From Capra hircus (Eukaryota; Chordata; Mammalia; Artiodactyla; Bovidae): a stretch of DNA of 64,000 nt. The notes beneath the pieces are model-generated. The model was not told where the DNA came from and ran no database searches. It saw only the letters and a list, made by a program, of their open reading frames with translations. A program made the translations under genes and the position numbers. How positions within the stretch are numbered: the first letter of the stretch is position 1; each line of letters begins with the position of its first letter. This document shows, piece after piece, positions 46,380 through 56,272 of the stretch. The stretch lies in contig NC_030817.1 in NCBI RefSeq assembly GCF_001704415.2, forward strand, positions 29,585,550 through 29,649,549, given 5' to 3'.

Positions 46380-47070
46380 ACGTCTTTCCATATATTTTTA
46401 AAGACTATTTTTTAGAGCAGTTTTCAGTTCACAACAAAATTGAGAGGCTGTACAGGCTTCTCATATGCCTCCTGTGCCTGCCCTGCACACGCATAGTCTC
46501 TCCTATTACCAGTGTCATTCACCAGACAGACACATTTGTTACCAAGGATAAACCGACATCAAACACACCACAACCACCCAACGTCCACAGACTACCTCAG
46601 GGTTCACTCCTGGTGTTGTATATTCTACAGGTTTAGACAAATGTATAATGATACATATTCATCATTATAATATCATACAGAGTATTTTCACTGCCCTAAA
46701 AATCTTTTGTGCTCTGCCTATTCATCTGCTTCTCTCCCCCTGAGTCTGGTAACCGCTGATCTTTTTGATTCTCCACAGCTTGCCTTTTGCAGAATGTCAT
46801 AGAGTTGGAACCACACAGTATGTAACCTTCTCAGACTAGCTTCTTCCACGTACGAGTAAGCATTTAAAGTTCCTCTGTGTCTTTTCATGGACTGATCGTG
46901 CATTTCTTTTCAGCACTGAACAATATTTCATTGTGTGGATGTACCACACTTTATCTTTTCACCTACTGAGGGATAACTTGGTTGCCCCCGAATTTTGGCA
47001 ATTATGAATAAAGATGTTATAAACATTCATGTGCAGCTTTTTGTGTGGACATAAGTTTTCCCTATGTTTT
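46380..47070 (-). mobile_element. Old L1 3'-end relic
   Basis: Antisense L1M-type 3' region: 'cagttttcagttcacaacaa', 'ttctccacagcttgcctttt', 'gttggaaccacacagtatgt', 'tattgaacaat'-like pieces and 'ggcaattatgaataaagatg'. Confidence 0.75.
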
Positions 47071-47143
47071 TAAAAGTAACCATTTCTGCTTTTATAGTAA
47101 CTAATGCTAAAGTTACCATTTAATCATATCTTATAAAATGAAA

Positions 47144-47314
47144 ATGCAGCAAGGCTAACTTAAAAGTAAGCTAATAGCATTAGCATCTCGTCCCTATGAA
47201 AGTAGAGTTTTCCTATCTGAAAACTGTATTTTTTCCTCATTCACTCAAAGTTTACAGACTGTTTTCTCCATCCCCACCCCCACTCCTACCCTCCACCCCC
47301 AGCCTCCAAGCTCA
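47144..47314 (+). repeat. Inverted repeat, left arm (171 bp)
   Basis: Begins atgcagcaaggctaact and ends agcctccaagctca. It is the reverse complement of 48811-48981, with 169 of 171 bases matching and no gaps in my hand comparison. The two differences are a G/A at a CpG (ctcGtcc versus ctcAtcc) and a T/C in the C-rich part. The arm is not a repeat family I recognise. Confidence 0.95.
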
Positions 47315-48604
47315 GGTTGGTCTTCCTTCCTCACAAAAAAGATTCTTATACAAACAACCTGTCCAACCAAAATCTTTTCCAGATAAACATGTGTTTCCTG
47401 CTGAGAACTAAAAGAATCCTGCCCTTTAGTTTGGCTGATTCCATTTCCCTTTCATTTTTTCCCCCCCTTTCCACTGGTAGACTTCTGAGGTCCCTTCTAA
47501 GCTCTAGAGTCCTGATTTCATGATTTTAGAAAAACTTCACAGGATATTAGCCATGAAGAGTATGATGTCTAATCATTTCCTTTTCCAGCTACATGGCTGG
47601 AATGAAAGCGATGTTGCTCCCTCACGTTGCTGATTCAACATGATTTTTAAAACCACTGCACCACTGCTCTTTGTAAACAGACTAATTCAAAACCTAACAC
47701 TGAAGGTAAAACATCTTTATCACACAACCAAATTTCCTCTAATTTCAACAGCAATGCCAGGGCTTTAAACCTCAGTCAGCTTTATTTGAAAATTTAAAAA
47801 AGAGAGATAGCTGTTCTAACCAAATGTCATTTATATCATACAGTCACATCCTATTAGAAGCTAACAACTTGGAAGCATACATTTGGCTATTAGATTCGTG
47901 GGCTTTTTTTGTTTTGTTTTGTTTTTTGACAATTGCTTTATGCCTTAAACAGGAACAAATAAAAGGCAATAAATTAAATTTTTTAAAACAATGTAAACAA
48001 AGGTTTGGTACTGACAAGGATTGAAACCATTGATAAAAGCAGAGTTTGGGATTAGCAATAAATTCCCATCTTCATGCTCCAGTATTATTATTTCTGTGCT
48101 ACCAGAAAGAACATTCCACTAGTCAAAGACAAATGAATTCTCTTTTCTTAAAATGCATTCCAAGGGTTCTTTATTATCATTTATAGTCCACTCTATATCC
48201 TTGAATAAGAGTTCTTATCTTTCGAGGAAAAGCAGAAATGTATACAAGTATATACCAAATAGCTGGATAAGTGGGAAAAATGCCTCCAAATTCTAGAGCA
48301 CTTAGTACTAGCTCAACATATCATCTTAAAAAAGTCTGTATAGTTTGGTTTTAATTCAGAGCTTTATCATAACCTAGTAAACACAGTCTAAATACACAAC
48401 AGTTCAACAAACTGTTAGGGTTCTAGGTGAAAATGAAGAGCAACAGACTTCTCAACCCTAACCTGTCATTCAACTCACAAATCACTTTGAGGATGAGGAG
48501 GTATTCTGCCCCATCTTAGACATTAAGCGCAGGTCAGTTTTGCTATAACCTTGGTCCTCAAACAGGCTCTGAGGACATACCACCTCTTCCTCCTCTATCC
48601 TGCG
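47315..48604. other. Spacer of the inverted repeat
   Basis: 1.3 kb of AT-rich unclassified intron, followed by the Bov-tA at 48605-48797. Together they make the 1,496-bp loop between the two arms. Confidence 0.5.
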
Positions 48605-48797
48605 CTTAGTTGTTCAGTCGTGTCTAACTATTTGCGACTCCATGCCAGGCTCTTCTGACCATGCAGATTCTCCAGGCAAGAATACTGGAGTGGATTGCGA
48701 GTCCCTCCTCCAAAAGATCTTCCCAACCCAGGAATCGAACCCAGGTCTTCTGCATTGCAGGCAGATTCGTTACCATCTAAGCCACCAGGGAAGCACT
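48605..48797 (-). mobile_element. Bov-tA SINE beside an inverted-repeat arm
   Basis: Antisense copy ('gttgttcagtcgtgtctaac' start, 'taagccaccagggaagcact' end). Its head ends 13 bp before the right arm of the inverted repeat. Confidence 0.9.
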
Positions 48798-48810
48798 TCT
48801 CTATCCTACA

Positions 48811-48981
48811 TGAGCTTGGAGGCTGGGGGTGGGGGGTAGGAGTGGGGGTGGGGATGGAGAAAACAGTCTGTAAACTTTGAGTGAATGAGGAAAAAATACA
48901 GTTTTCAGATAGGAAAACTCTACTTTCATAGGGATGAGATGCTAATGCTATTAGCTTACTTTTAAGTTAGCCTTGCTGCAT
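48811..48981 (-). repeat. Inverted repeat, right arm (171 bp)
   Basis: Begins tgagcttggaggctggggg and ends ccttgctgcat. Reverse complement of 47144-47314, 169 of 171 bases. Similarity stops abruptly at both arm ends (ctacatg versus aggttgg outside one end; tagattt versus cattttc outside the other). Confidence 0.95.
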
Positions 48982-49565
48982 GTAGATTTTTTAATCTTTA
49001 TTAAATGCTGAACTTTGCAATGGGAAGTAGGGGTATGATGGTGAACAAGGTACAGTAATGCCCTCAACAAATGAAAGTCTATGTTGGAGGCAGACCATAA
49101 ATAGCTATTACTGTGCAGAAGTGTGGAAGGGCAGAAGTCTTACCCACACAGGGGCAATCAGAGGTGGCTTCTCTTAAGGACAAGGAAGCTACAAATTTCA
49201 GGACAAGTGAAGGGGAGGTGAAGGAACAGGAAAAATGTGCTTAGTGAAGGGAAGGAACAGGAAAACTGGGGAAGAGTGCTGCAAGGAGAGGAAACAGAAT
49301 GTACCCATGTCCAGAATGAAGAAAATACAAGGATCAAGCAATCCCGAATAGTCACCTTCTGACCTAGTCACTTTAATACCTAAATACCACCATCATCAAA
49401 TATTTGTCAAGTGCCTACTATTTACTAGGGCCAAGAATACCAAGAAGTAGGGTAACATTACTCCAAGAGGTTCTCAAATTACTATGGTGGAGTACAGGAA
49501 GAGACTACTGCCCTTCTATTCATCTGTTTCTCACATTCCTCACTTTAAAAAGAAAACTCTTAATT
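48982..49565. other. Unclassified intron sequence
   Basis: Purine-rich between about 49190 and 49330. No gene or named repeat. Confidence 0.4.
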
Positions 49566-49677
49566 TTATATTGGTGCACAGTTGATTAACAATGTTGTGT
49601 TAGTTTCAGGTGTACAGCAAAGTGATTCAGTTATACATATACAGGTATCTATCCTTTTCCAGAGTCTTTCCCATTTT
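49566..49677 (-). mobile_element. L1 3'-UTR relic, left part
   Basis: Antisense L1 3' end ('caatgttgtgttagtttcag', 'gtacagcaaagtgattcagt') that stops at 'cccattttg' and resumes at about 50258. Confidence 0.8.
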
Positions 49678-50257
49678 GTGGCCGACTCTTTGCGACCACG
49701 TGGATTGCAGCATACCATCTCCTGGAGCTTGCTCAAACTCATGTGCATTGAGTCTGTGATGCCATCTAACCATCTTATTCTCTGTCATCTCCTTCTCCTC
49801 CTGCTTTCAATGTTTACCAGCATTAGGGTCTTTTCCAGTAAGTCGGCTCTTTGCATCAGGTGGCCAAAGTATTGGAGCTTCAGCATCAGTCCTTCCAATG
49901 AATATTCAGGACTGATTTACTTTAGGATTGACTAGTTGGATCTCCTCATAGTCCAAGGGACTCTCAAGAGTCTTCTCTAACACAGTTTAAAAGAAGCAAT
50001 TCTTTGGCACTCAGCCTTCTTTATGGTCCAACTCTCACATCTGTACATGACTACTGGAAAAACCACAGCTTTGACTAGATAGACCTTTGATGGCAAAGTT
50101 AAGTCTCTGCTTTTTAATACCTTGTCTAGGTTTGTTATAGCTTTTCTCCCAAGGAGCAAGCATCTTTTAATTTCACGGCTGCAGTCACCATCTGCAGTGA
50201 TTTTGAAGCCCAAGAGAAAAAAGTCTGTCACTGTTTTCATTGTTTTGCCATCTTTTC
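49678..50257 (-). mobile_element. BovB LINE fragment nested in L1
   Basis: Antisense BovB from 'ccgactctttgcgaccacgt' to 'gttttcattgttttgccatc'. The minus strand reads GFKITADGDCSREIKRCLLL then GRKAITNLDKVLKSRD. 5'-truncated and broken. Confidence 0.9.
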
Positions 50258-50365
50258 TATTTAGGTAGTTACATAATATTAAGCAGAGCTGCCTGTGCGA
50301 TACAGTAGGTCTTTGCTGGTTATCCATTTTAAATATAGCAGTATGTACATGTCAATCCAAAATTC
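50258..50365 (-). mobile_element. L1 3'-UTR relic, right part
   Basis: 'gtgcgatacagtaggtcttt' and 'atttaaatatagcagtatgt'-like sequence continue the L1 of 49566-49677 beyond the BovB insertion. Confidence 0.75.
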
Positions 50366-50998
50366 TTGCTTCAATTCTGTGATACTTTGTGTTTATAGCA
50401 ACTATACTATTATATACACACCATATATATATAATTATATATACATAACTTGTATAAAATATACATATATGTGGGGTTCATGCTCAAAACTTGCTCACTG
50501 ATGTCTGCTTGATGAAAAAAGTTTGAGGGCCATTTATCCCAATAGGTTTATATTCCAGTTTGAGTCACAGCTATAATGAGATGAAAAGCACCAAGCGGTG
50601 AGGCTAAGTGCTACCCACAGGTGTTAGAGGAGTAAGGGGTGAGAAGAACTACCTGAGAGCTGGGGTGTTAGGAGAAGCTCCATAGCAGAGACGGCATTTC
50701 ATTTAGGTCTTGGAAGAAGAGTAGAATTAGACTAAGGTACATTATAAAGGTTAGGGAGGACATTCTATCTGGGAAGACTGACATAGCCAGGAATACAGGT
50801 CCAGGGAACAATGAGAAAGCACTCAGCACTTAGCTTCTCTAATACAAAGGCTTCCCAGAGAGGCACACTCTTTTTATTTTTTGGTACCATCACTAGCTGA
50901 GTAAAATAATCCAGTTAAATTTTAATATTTTTGAATTTTAATAAAATAACCTCAATTACATTGATTCTATTTCATCTCTGTTTACAACTCCTATTCTG
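50366..50998. other. Unclassified intron sequence with AT dinucleotide patch
   Basis: (TA)-rich patch at about 50405-50470. Nothing else recognised. Confidence 0.4.
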
Positions 50999-51176
50999 TC
51001 GCTTCAGTCATGTCTGACTCTTTGTGACCCCATGGACTGTAGCCTACCAGGCTCCTCCGTCCATGGGATTCTCCAGGCAAGAATACTGGGGTGGATTGCC
51101 ATTTCCTTCTCCAGGGGATCTTTCTGGCTCAGGGATCAAACCCTGGTCTCCAGGATTGCAGGCAGATTCTTTACCT
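50999..51176 (-). mobile_element. Bov-tA SINE
   Basis: Antisense copy ('tcgcttcagtcatgtctgac' to 'ggcagattctttacct'); the outermost tRNA-like head is missing. Confidence 0.9.
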
Positions 51177-51411
51177 AGCATATAGATGAATATTTTTTTT
51201 CTAGCCTCATTAAAATGAATCATGTTATATCTTTGTCAAGTTCTTTACTGACTAAAATACACTTGGTTTTAGCAACTGCTGCTGCAACTGTGGCAGAGTC
51301 TGCAGAACACAGATTCCAGGATTCCTCAAGACTCTGGAAGCACCAACAATGGATGTGCCACTCACCTTCTTCATTTAGAAGTAGCATCCCTAGCTACTGA
51401 TGCTAATCTTT
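51177..51411. other. Unclassified intron sequence
   Basis: Nothing recognised between a SINE and a BovB fragment. Confidence 0.4.
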
Positions 51412-51840
51412 GCTATTGTTCAGTCACTAAGTCATGTCCACTCTTTGTGAGTCGGACTCCATGGACAGCAACATGCCAGGCTTCCCTTTCCTCCACTATC
51501 TCCTGGAGTTTGCTCAAATTCATGTCTGTTGAGTCAGTGGTGCTATCTAACCATCTCATCCTCTGCCGCTCTCTTCTTTTGCCTTCAATCTTTCCCAGCA
51601 TCAGGGTCTGGTCCAATGAGTTGGTTCTTTGCATCAGGTGGACAAAGTATTGGAGCTTCAGCTTCAGCATCAGTCTTTCCAGTGAATATTCGGTGTTGAT
51701 TTCCTTTGGGATTGACTGGTTTAATTTCCTTGCAGTCCAAGGGACATTCAAGAGTTCTTCAGCACCACAACTCAAGAGCATCAGTTCTTCATTGCTCAGA
51801 ATTATGGTCCAACTCACATTTGTAAATGACTAGTGGGAAA
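51412..51840 (-). mobile_element. BovB LINE 3' fragment
   Basis: Antisense, more diverged than the other copies. The minus strand reads EELLNVPWTARKLNQSIPKE then INTEYSLERLMLKLKLQYF. Confidence 0.9.
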
Positions 51841-52295
51841 AAATACCTTTGACTATACAGATATTTTCTTCATAGCCATCTTTGATCGCAAAGATCAAAA
51901 ACAGGGGATCAGAGCATGCACTCTAACTGTAAAGCATTTATAAACCTCCACCATTTGCCCCTGAGAAGCAGAATGTTAAATCAGTTTTATTTGAGCTATT
52001 GCCCAAAGCTTACAAACTGGTTCCTAAATGTAATTCTGAAGAAAGGAACCTAAAAAGTCTCTGTGCTCTTTCTGGCCTTTGGTTTCCTTTTTCTCACTTT
52101 CTTACTTATATTTAACGAGAAGATAGGAACCGGTTTCACTTGATCTGTAAGGAATGAAGATTTTCATGTTTCCCTCTACTCCAAATCACCTGGAAACTCA
52201 ATGTAAAACTGTGAGAGTTCTCCATAACAAGAGATAAGTCCTCTTGCTTTAATTTTGCTTTAAGAACTTACTTCTGATAGTCTCGCAGGCCAGCT
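51841..52295. other. Unclassified intron sequence
   Basis: Upstream of the H3 relic. No clear 5'-UTR of the parent gene identified. Confidence 0.4.
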
Positions 52296-52450
52296 ATGGT
52301 GTGGACTAAATAAATGGCTTGCAAGTCCACCAGTGGCCAAGCGCTGCACAGGCAGCTGGCCACCAAGGTGGCCCGCAAGCACTCAATTGTCACCTTTGGT
52401 CATGAATGTGAAGCAGGGGTGAGATGGGAACAATGACACTCAAAATTCTT
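52296..52450 (+). pseudogene. Histone H3 retropseudogene fragment
   Basis: From the ATG at 52296 the frame reads MVWTK-stop-MACKSTSGQALHRQLATKVARK to 52379. It aligns without gaps to the 28-residue start of histone H3, including its Met; 17 positions are identical, among them KST and QLATK. The Gln of the tail is a TAA stop (52311-52313), and Thr, Arg and Lys positions of the modified tail are changed. Beyond 52380 the match is weaker (gtgaag at about 52406, ggaacaatgacactc near 52427-52441) and needs small gaps. No introns, so a processed copy. The globular domain is missing. It is antisense to PRKCH, and whether the parent was H3.3 or a replication-dependent H3 is not decided. Confidence 0.8.
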
Positions 52451-53689
52451 TAAACCATCTATGCAACAAAGCGAAAACTACTGTTACTCAAAGTTGATCC
52501 ACTTCACTCACTCCCCCTTTCAGAAAAGGGGGTATTTTAAAGAGACATTTAGAGAAAAGTTCACCTAGTAAAAAAAAAACCATCTTTTTAAAAACTTTTA
52601 GGCAATGATTGATAGACAGAAATGTTTTACTTTCCCACAATATAAGAGTCCCCACTAACATCAATGAAGTATTTTTGGTGTTTAAGTGCCAGGTGAAAGC
52701 TCGAGCTCATAGATATAAAGCAGACCAATTCTCAATCAACCTGTTTTGGGAAGGACCCCACAATAGTCATGGCCTATTCTCAGCATCTGGTGTAGACTGG
52801 TGACAAAGTGGAAATTCTGAGGGGAGAGCCACGTCGCTGCTCTTGTGAGCACATGTATTTCCCCATTACAAGCTGACTCTAATCCACTTTGGTAAACTGC
52901 ATTCCTGAAGCAATAACTCATGAGAGATGAGAGAGTAGAATTTCCTCTAACAAAACTTTCTGCATTTTCTTGTAGTTGTGTGAGAAAATTCCTCCATGAA
53001 CACAAGGATGAGGTACTCCCACATTGTACAGTGAGGTACTTCACACTGTAATTGTAGATAAAAGGCTGGGAACAGAAATGATTTTAAAGCGATAGCCTTT
53101 TACATAAAACAGAATAAACAAGGGTAATAACAGGAGACTTTCTTCTGCCAGTATTTGTGGCCAGCTCTAAAGAAAACAAAAGTCTTCACGGGAGTCCTCT
53201 TATACCTCCTTGGGGCAAAATTTCCATCTAAGACTACAAAGAAGCTATCTTGGATCAAAGGGTTGTTAAGAAGTGACACCTCTGATGGAAACATCACAGG
53301 CTGTCTGCCCAGACTTGTGAAAGAGCGAAGAACCTGGCTTCAGCAATGACAGGGCCAACGTGAACCAAAAATTTTAGTCTAGATCACGTGTCTGGTAGCC
53401 TGAGCACTGTGTTTTGGATTAGTGACTAAGAAAATCATAGTTCTGATTCTTTTAAACCATTTTCACTGAAGGCACTGGCAAACACATGGCACCATAGGGA
53501 ACATGACAGCTTGGTGGTGTGAGCAAGGCACGGGCACGAGGAACAGGTGGGGATACGAGAACCCTCCTCCCTAGGAAAAGCCAGACGAAACTGTCCCTGG
53601 ATGCAGCCTGGCCTACTTTCCACTCACTAGGAACTCAAGTGTGGCCAGAACTCTCCAAAAAAGAGTAGTATATAGTTATCTCTTAGATA
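52451..53689. other. Unclassified intron sequence
   Basis: No exon, no remaining H3 globular-domain sequence and no named repeat recognised. Confidence 0.4.
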
Positions 53690-53952
53690 GGGACTTCCCT
53701 GATAGCTCAGTTGGTAAAGAATCCACCTGCAGTGCAGGAGACCTCAGTTTGATTCCTGGGTCAGGAAGATCCACTGGAGAAGAGATAGGCTACCCACTCC
53801 AGTATTCTTGGGCTTCCTTTGTGGCTCAGCTGGTTAAGAATCCTCCTGCAATGTGGGAGACCTGGGTTCGATTCCTGGGTTGGGAAGATCCTCCGGAAGG
53901 AACAGGTTGCCCACTCCAGTATTCTGGCAGCCAGCACTGAGCGGCTTTCATT
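53690..53952 (+). mobile_element. Dimeric Bov-tA SINE
   Basis: Two sense tRNA-derived heads in tandem, joined at 'ccagtattcttgggcttcct'. The second has B box ggttcgattcc and a short damaged A-part ending 'cactgagcggctttcatttc'. Same head-to-tail architecture as 2815-3124. Confidence 0.85.
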
Positions 53953-54914
53953 TCTCAGTCTCTTAAATTCAGAAATGCATGACTTTGCTAAGGTGAACAG
54001 AGTTGGAGACAAAGAAAACCAACCTTTGAAGGGCTGAACTTGCCTGAAACAGGCAATTGCCCAGATCCCCAGCCTTTTGTTTAAGGCCCACCTATGCTTG
54101 AAGCAACATCCCCTTCCAGAGTAATACCTGCGGCCCCTCTATACACACCTGCTCCAAACAGGTGTCTCTGTTGCTCAGAGCCCTTCCTCCGGCCAGACTC
54201 TGCCTAGGTCACTCTCTCGAGCATGACTAGCTGCTCACCTTCCCAAAGCCAACCCTCATTCAGGTGCTTCCTCTTCCCAAGGTGTCTGCAGACCCCTCCA
54301 GCCCCTCGTGCTCTCCCCTCCTCCTCCTCCTCCCCCCCTCGTGGCCTGATGCTCTCCCATGGACAGCACCCCACCTGGCCTTCACCAGCTCACAAAGTCA
54401 GTCAACTGCGCATTTTTCCTTTTTGCCTCAAGTAGACCAAGGATGTCTTGGAGGCCAGAGCTACTTTTTACAGTTTTGTATCCTCACAGGCTTCCATTAG
54501 TGGAATCCTTGCAGATTATACCAACACACAATTGAAAATCCTGAAATGCAAGTTAAAGGCACCTTCTTTCCCATTTCTGGGTATGTAGAATGCTGTAGTT
54601 CAATGGGATTGCCTGCTTCTCCAGGGCCATGACAATGTGGCAGCTTTAATGTAGTCAACTGTAAAAGGCCCTGGCCTCTGAATCATCTGGGAGATTTCAT
54701 TTTGACATCAACACTTACACATATAAATTTGTTCTTTCATTAGACCAAACATTTGTAGCATACCACATCTGTACCAGGCACTCTGTTAAACACAGTTTTA
54801 AGTGTGACTAAGACAAAGTGTATGAGTGAATACAGCACGTACACACGTATTGAAGACACAGGGCTGCATTGAGTGCATGGTCTGCTGGAATATTTCTTAT
54901 TAATAAGTGGAGAT
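53953..54914. other. Intron DNA, possible L2 piece
   Basis: 54225-54530 is C-rich and vaguely L2-like ('tttgtatcctcacaggcttc'), too diverged to be sure. Nothing else recognised. Confidence 0.35.
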
Positions 54915-54925
54915 TCCCAGACTCT

Positions 54926-55119
54926 GAAAGTGAAAGTCGGTCAGTCTTGTCCGACTCTTTGCCACCCCATGGACTGTGCAGTCCGTGGAATTCTCTAAGT
55001 CAGAATACTGGATGGTATAGCCTTTCACTTCTCCAGGGGATCTTCCCAACCCAGGGATCGAACCCAAGTCTCCCTCATTGCAGGTGGATTCTTTATCAGC
55101 TGAGCCATAACGGATGCCC
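54926..55119 (-). mobile_element. Bov-tA SINE with target duplication
   Basis: Antisense copy flanked by a perfect 11-bp duplication, tcccagactct (54915-54925 and 55120-55130). Confidence 0.93.
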
Positions 55120-55130
55120 TCCCAGACTCT

Positions 55131-55439
55131 ATTCCAAACTAAATCAGAGTATCTGGGGCAGGAACCAAGAGGTCTAGCAGGAAGGACCCTCAGGTTAATT
55201 GTTAAAGCACAAAAGCAACTGTTGCCTCATTTCTAGGCTGTGTGTCCAGGATGCTATGAGACAGGGGAAGGAGCCTGGAAAGAGCCCAGAATCTGAAGCA
55301 ATGCAGAAGAGACGTGGCTGAATCCAAAGCCAAACCAGTGCTGGATTGGGGGCGGGGTGGGGGTGGGGAGTAGCAGAAGGAACAGGAAACCCTCAAGAAA
55401 GTCTTTTTGAGCCATTACTACCCAGCTCCTACTTAAAAG
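55131..55439. other. Unclassified intron sequence
   Basis: Contains a G-rich stretch (55346-55371) with several GGGG runs that might form a quadruplex on the plus strand. No gene. Confidence 0.4.
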
Positions 55440-55745
55440 CCTTTTAGTGGCTGCCTTCAGGCCTCAGGGCAAAGTCCTTAAGGCAGCGCACATGCTGGTT
55501 TATCTCTCTACACCAAATCATTATCACCCATCCAACCCTGCCATGCCCTGGGCTCTGGACCAGCCTTATCTCTGCCTTCCTCTCTCCTCTCCTTACTCTC
55601 CTACCCTGCCTCCCACTAAGATGACTTTAAGATTTGCCTTGTTGAACATTACTCAAGTCAGGGTTTAACTGCCCTCTGGGTAGTGTCTCCAGCCCCAACA
55701 CCAAAATCCTTATCACACAGACTCTCATTTATCTGTTTAGACTGT
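55440..55745 (+). repeat. L2 LINE relic
   Basis: 'ccttttagtggctgccttca', 'atccaaccctgccatgccct' and 'ttatctgtttagactgtgaa' follow L2 3' order. Confidence 0.5.
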
Positions 55746-55782
55746 GAACTAGGGGTATGTTGGGGTGGGAAGATGTATCCTT

Positions 55783-55987
55783 AGGCTTCTCAGGTGGCTC
55801 AGCAGTAAAGAATGCCCCTGCAAATGCAGGAGACGCAGGCTCAATCCCTGGGTCAGGAAGAGGCCCTGAAGTAGGAAATGGCAACCCACTCCAGTATTCT
55901 TGCCTGGAGAATCCCATAGACAGAGGAGCCTGGTGGGCTACAGTCAATGGGGTCACAAAGAGTCAGACACGACTGAGCATGCATGCA
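55783..55987 (+). mobile_element. Bov-tA SINE
   Basis: Sense full copy ('aggcttctcaggtggctcag' to 'cagacacgactgagcatgca'). Confidence 0.92.
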
Positions 55988-56077
55988 TCCAACCAGCAAA
56001 GAATGAACGAGTGAGTGAGTGAATGAGTAAGTAAACAGAAGTATAAAAGAGTTTGCCACGTTCAGATACCTACAAGT

Positions 56078-56272
56078 GAAAGTGAAGTCACTCAGGCATG
56101 TCCGACTCTTTGTGACCCCGTGGACTGTAGCCTACCAAGCTCCTCTGTCCATGCAAGAATACTGGAGTGGGTTCCTATTTCCTTCTCCAGGGGATCTTCC
56201 CGACCCACAGATCGAACTCAGGTTTCCTGCATTGGAGGCAGACGCTTTAACCTCTGAGCCACCAGGGAAGCC
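56078..56272 (-). mobile_element. Bov-tA SINE
   Basis: Antisense full copy, 91 bp after the sense copy at 55783-55987; the pair is tail-to-tail. A deletion removes part of the body near 'ctgtccatgcaagaatactg'. Confidence 0.92.
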
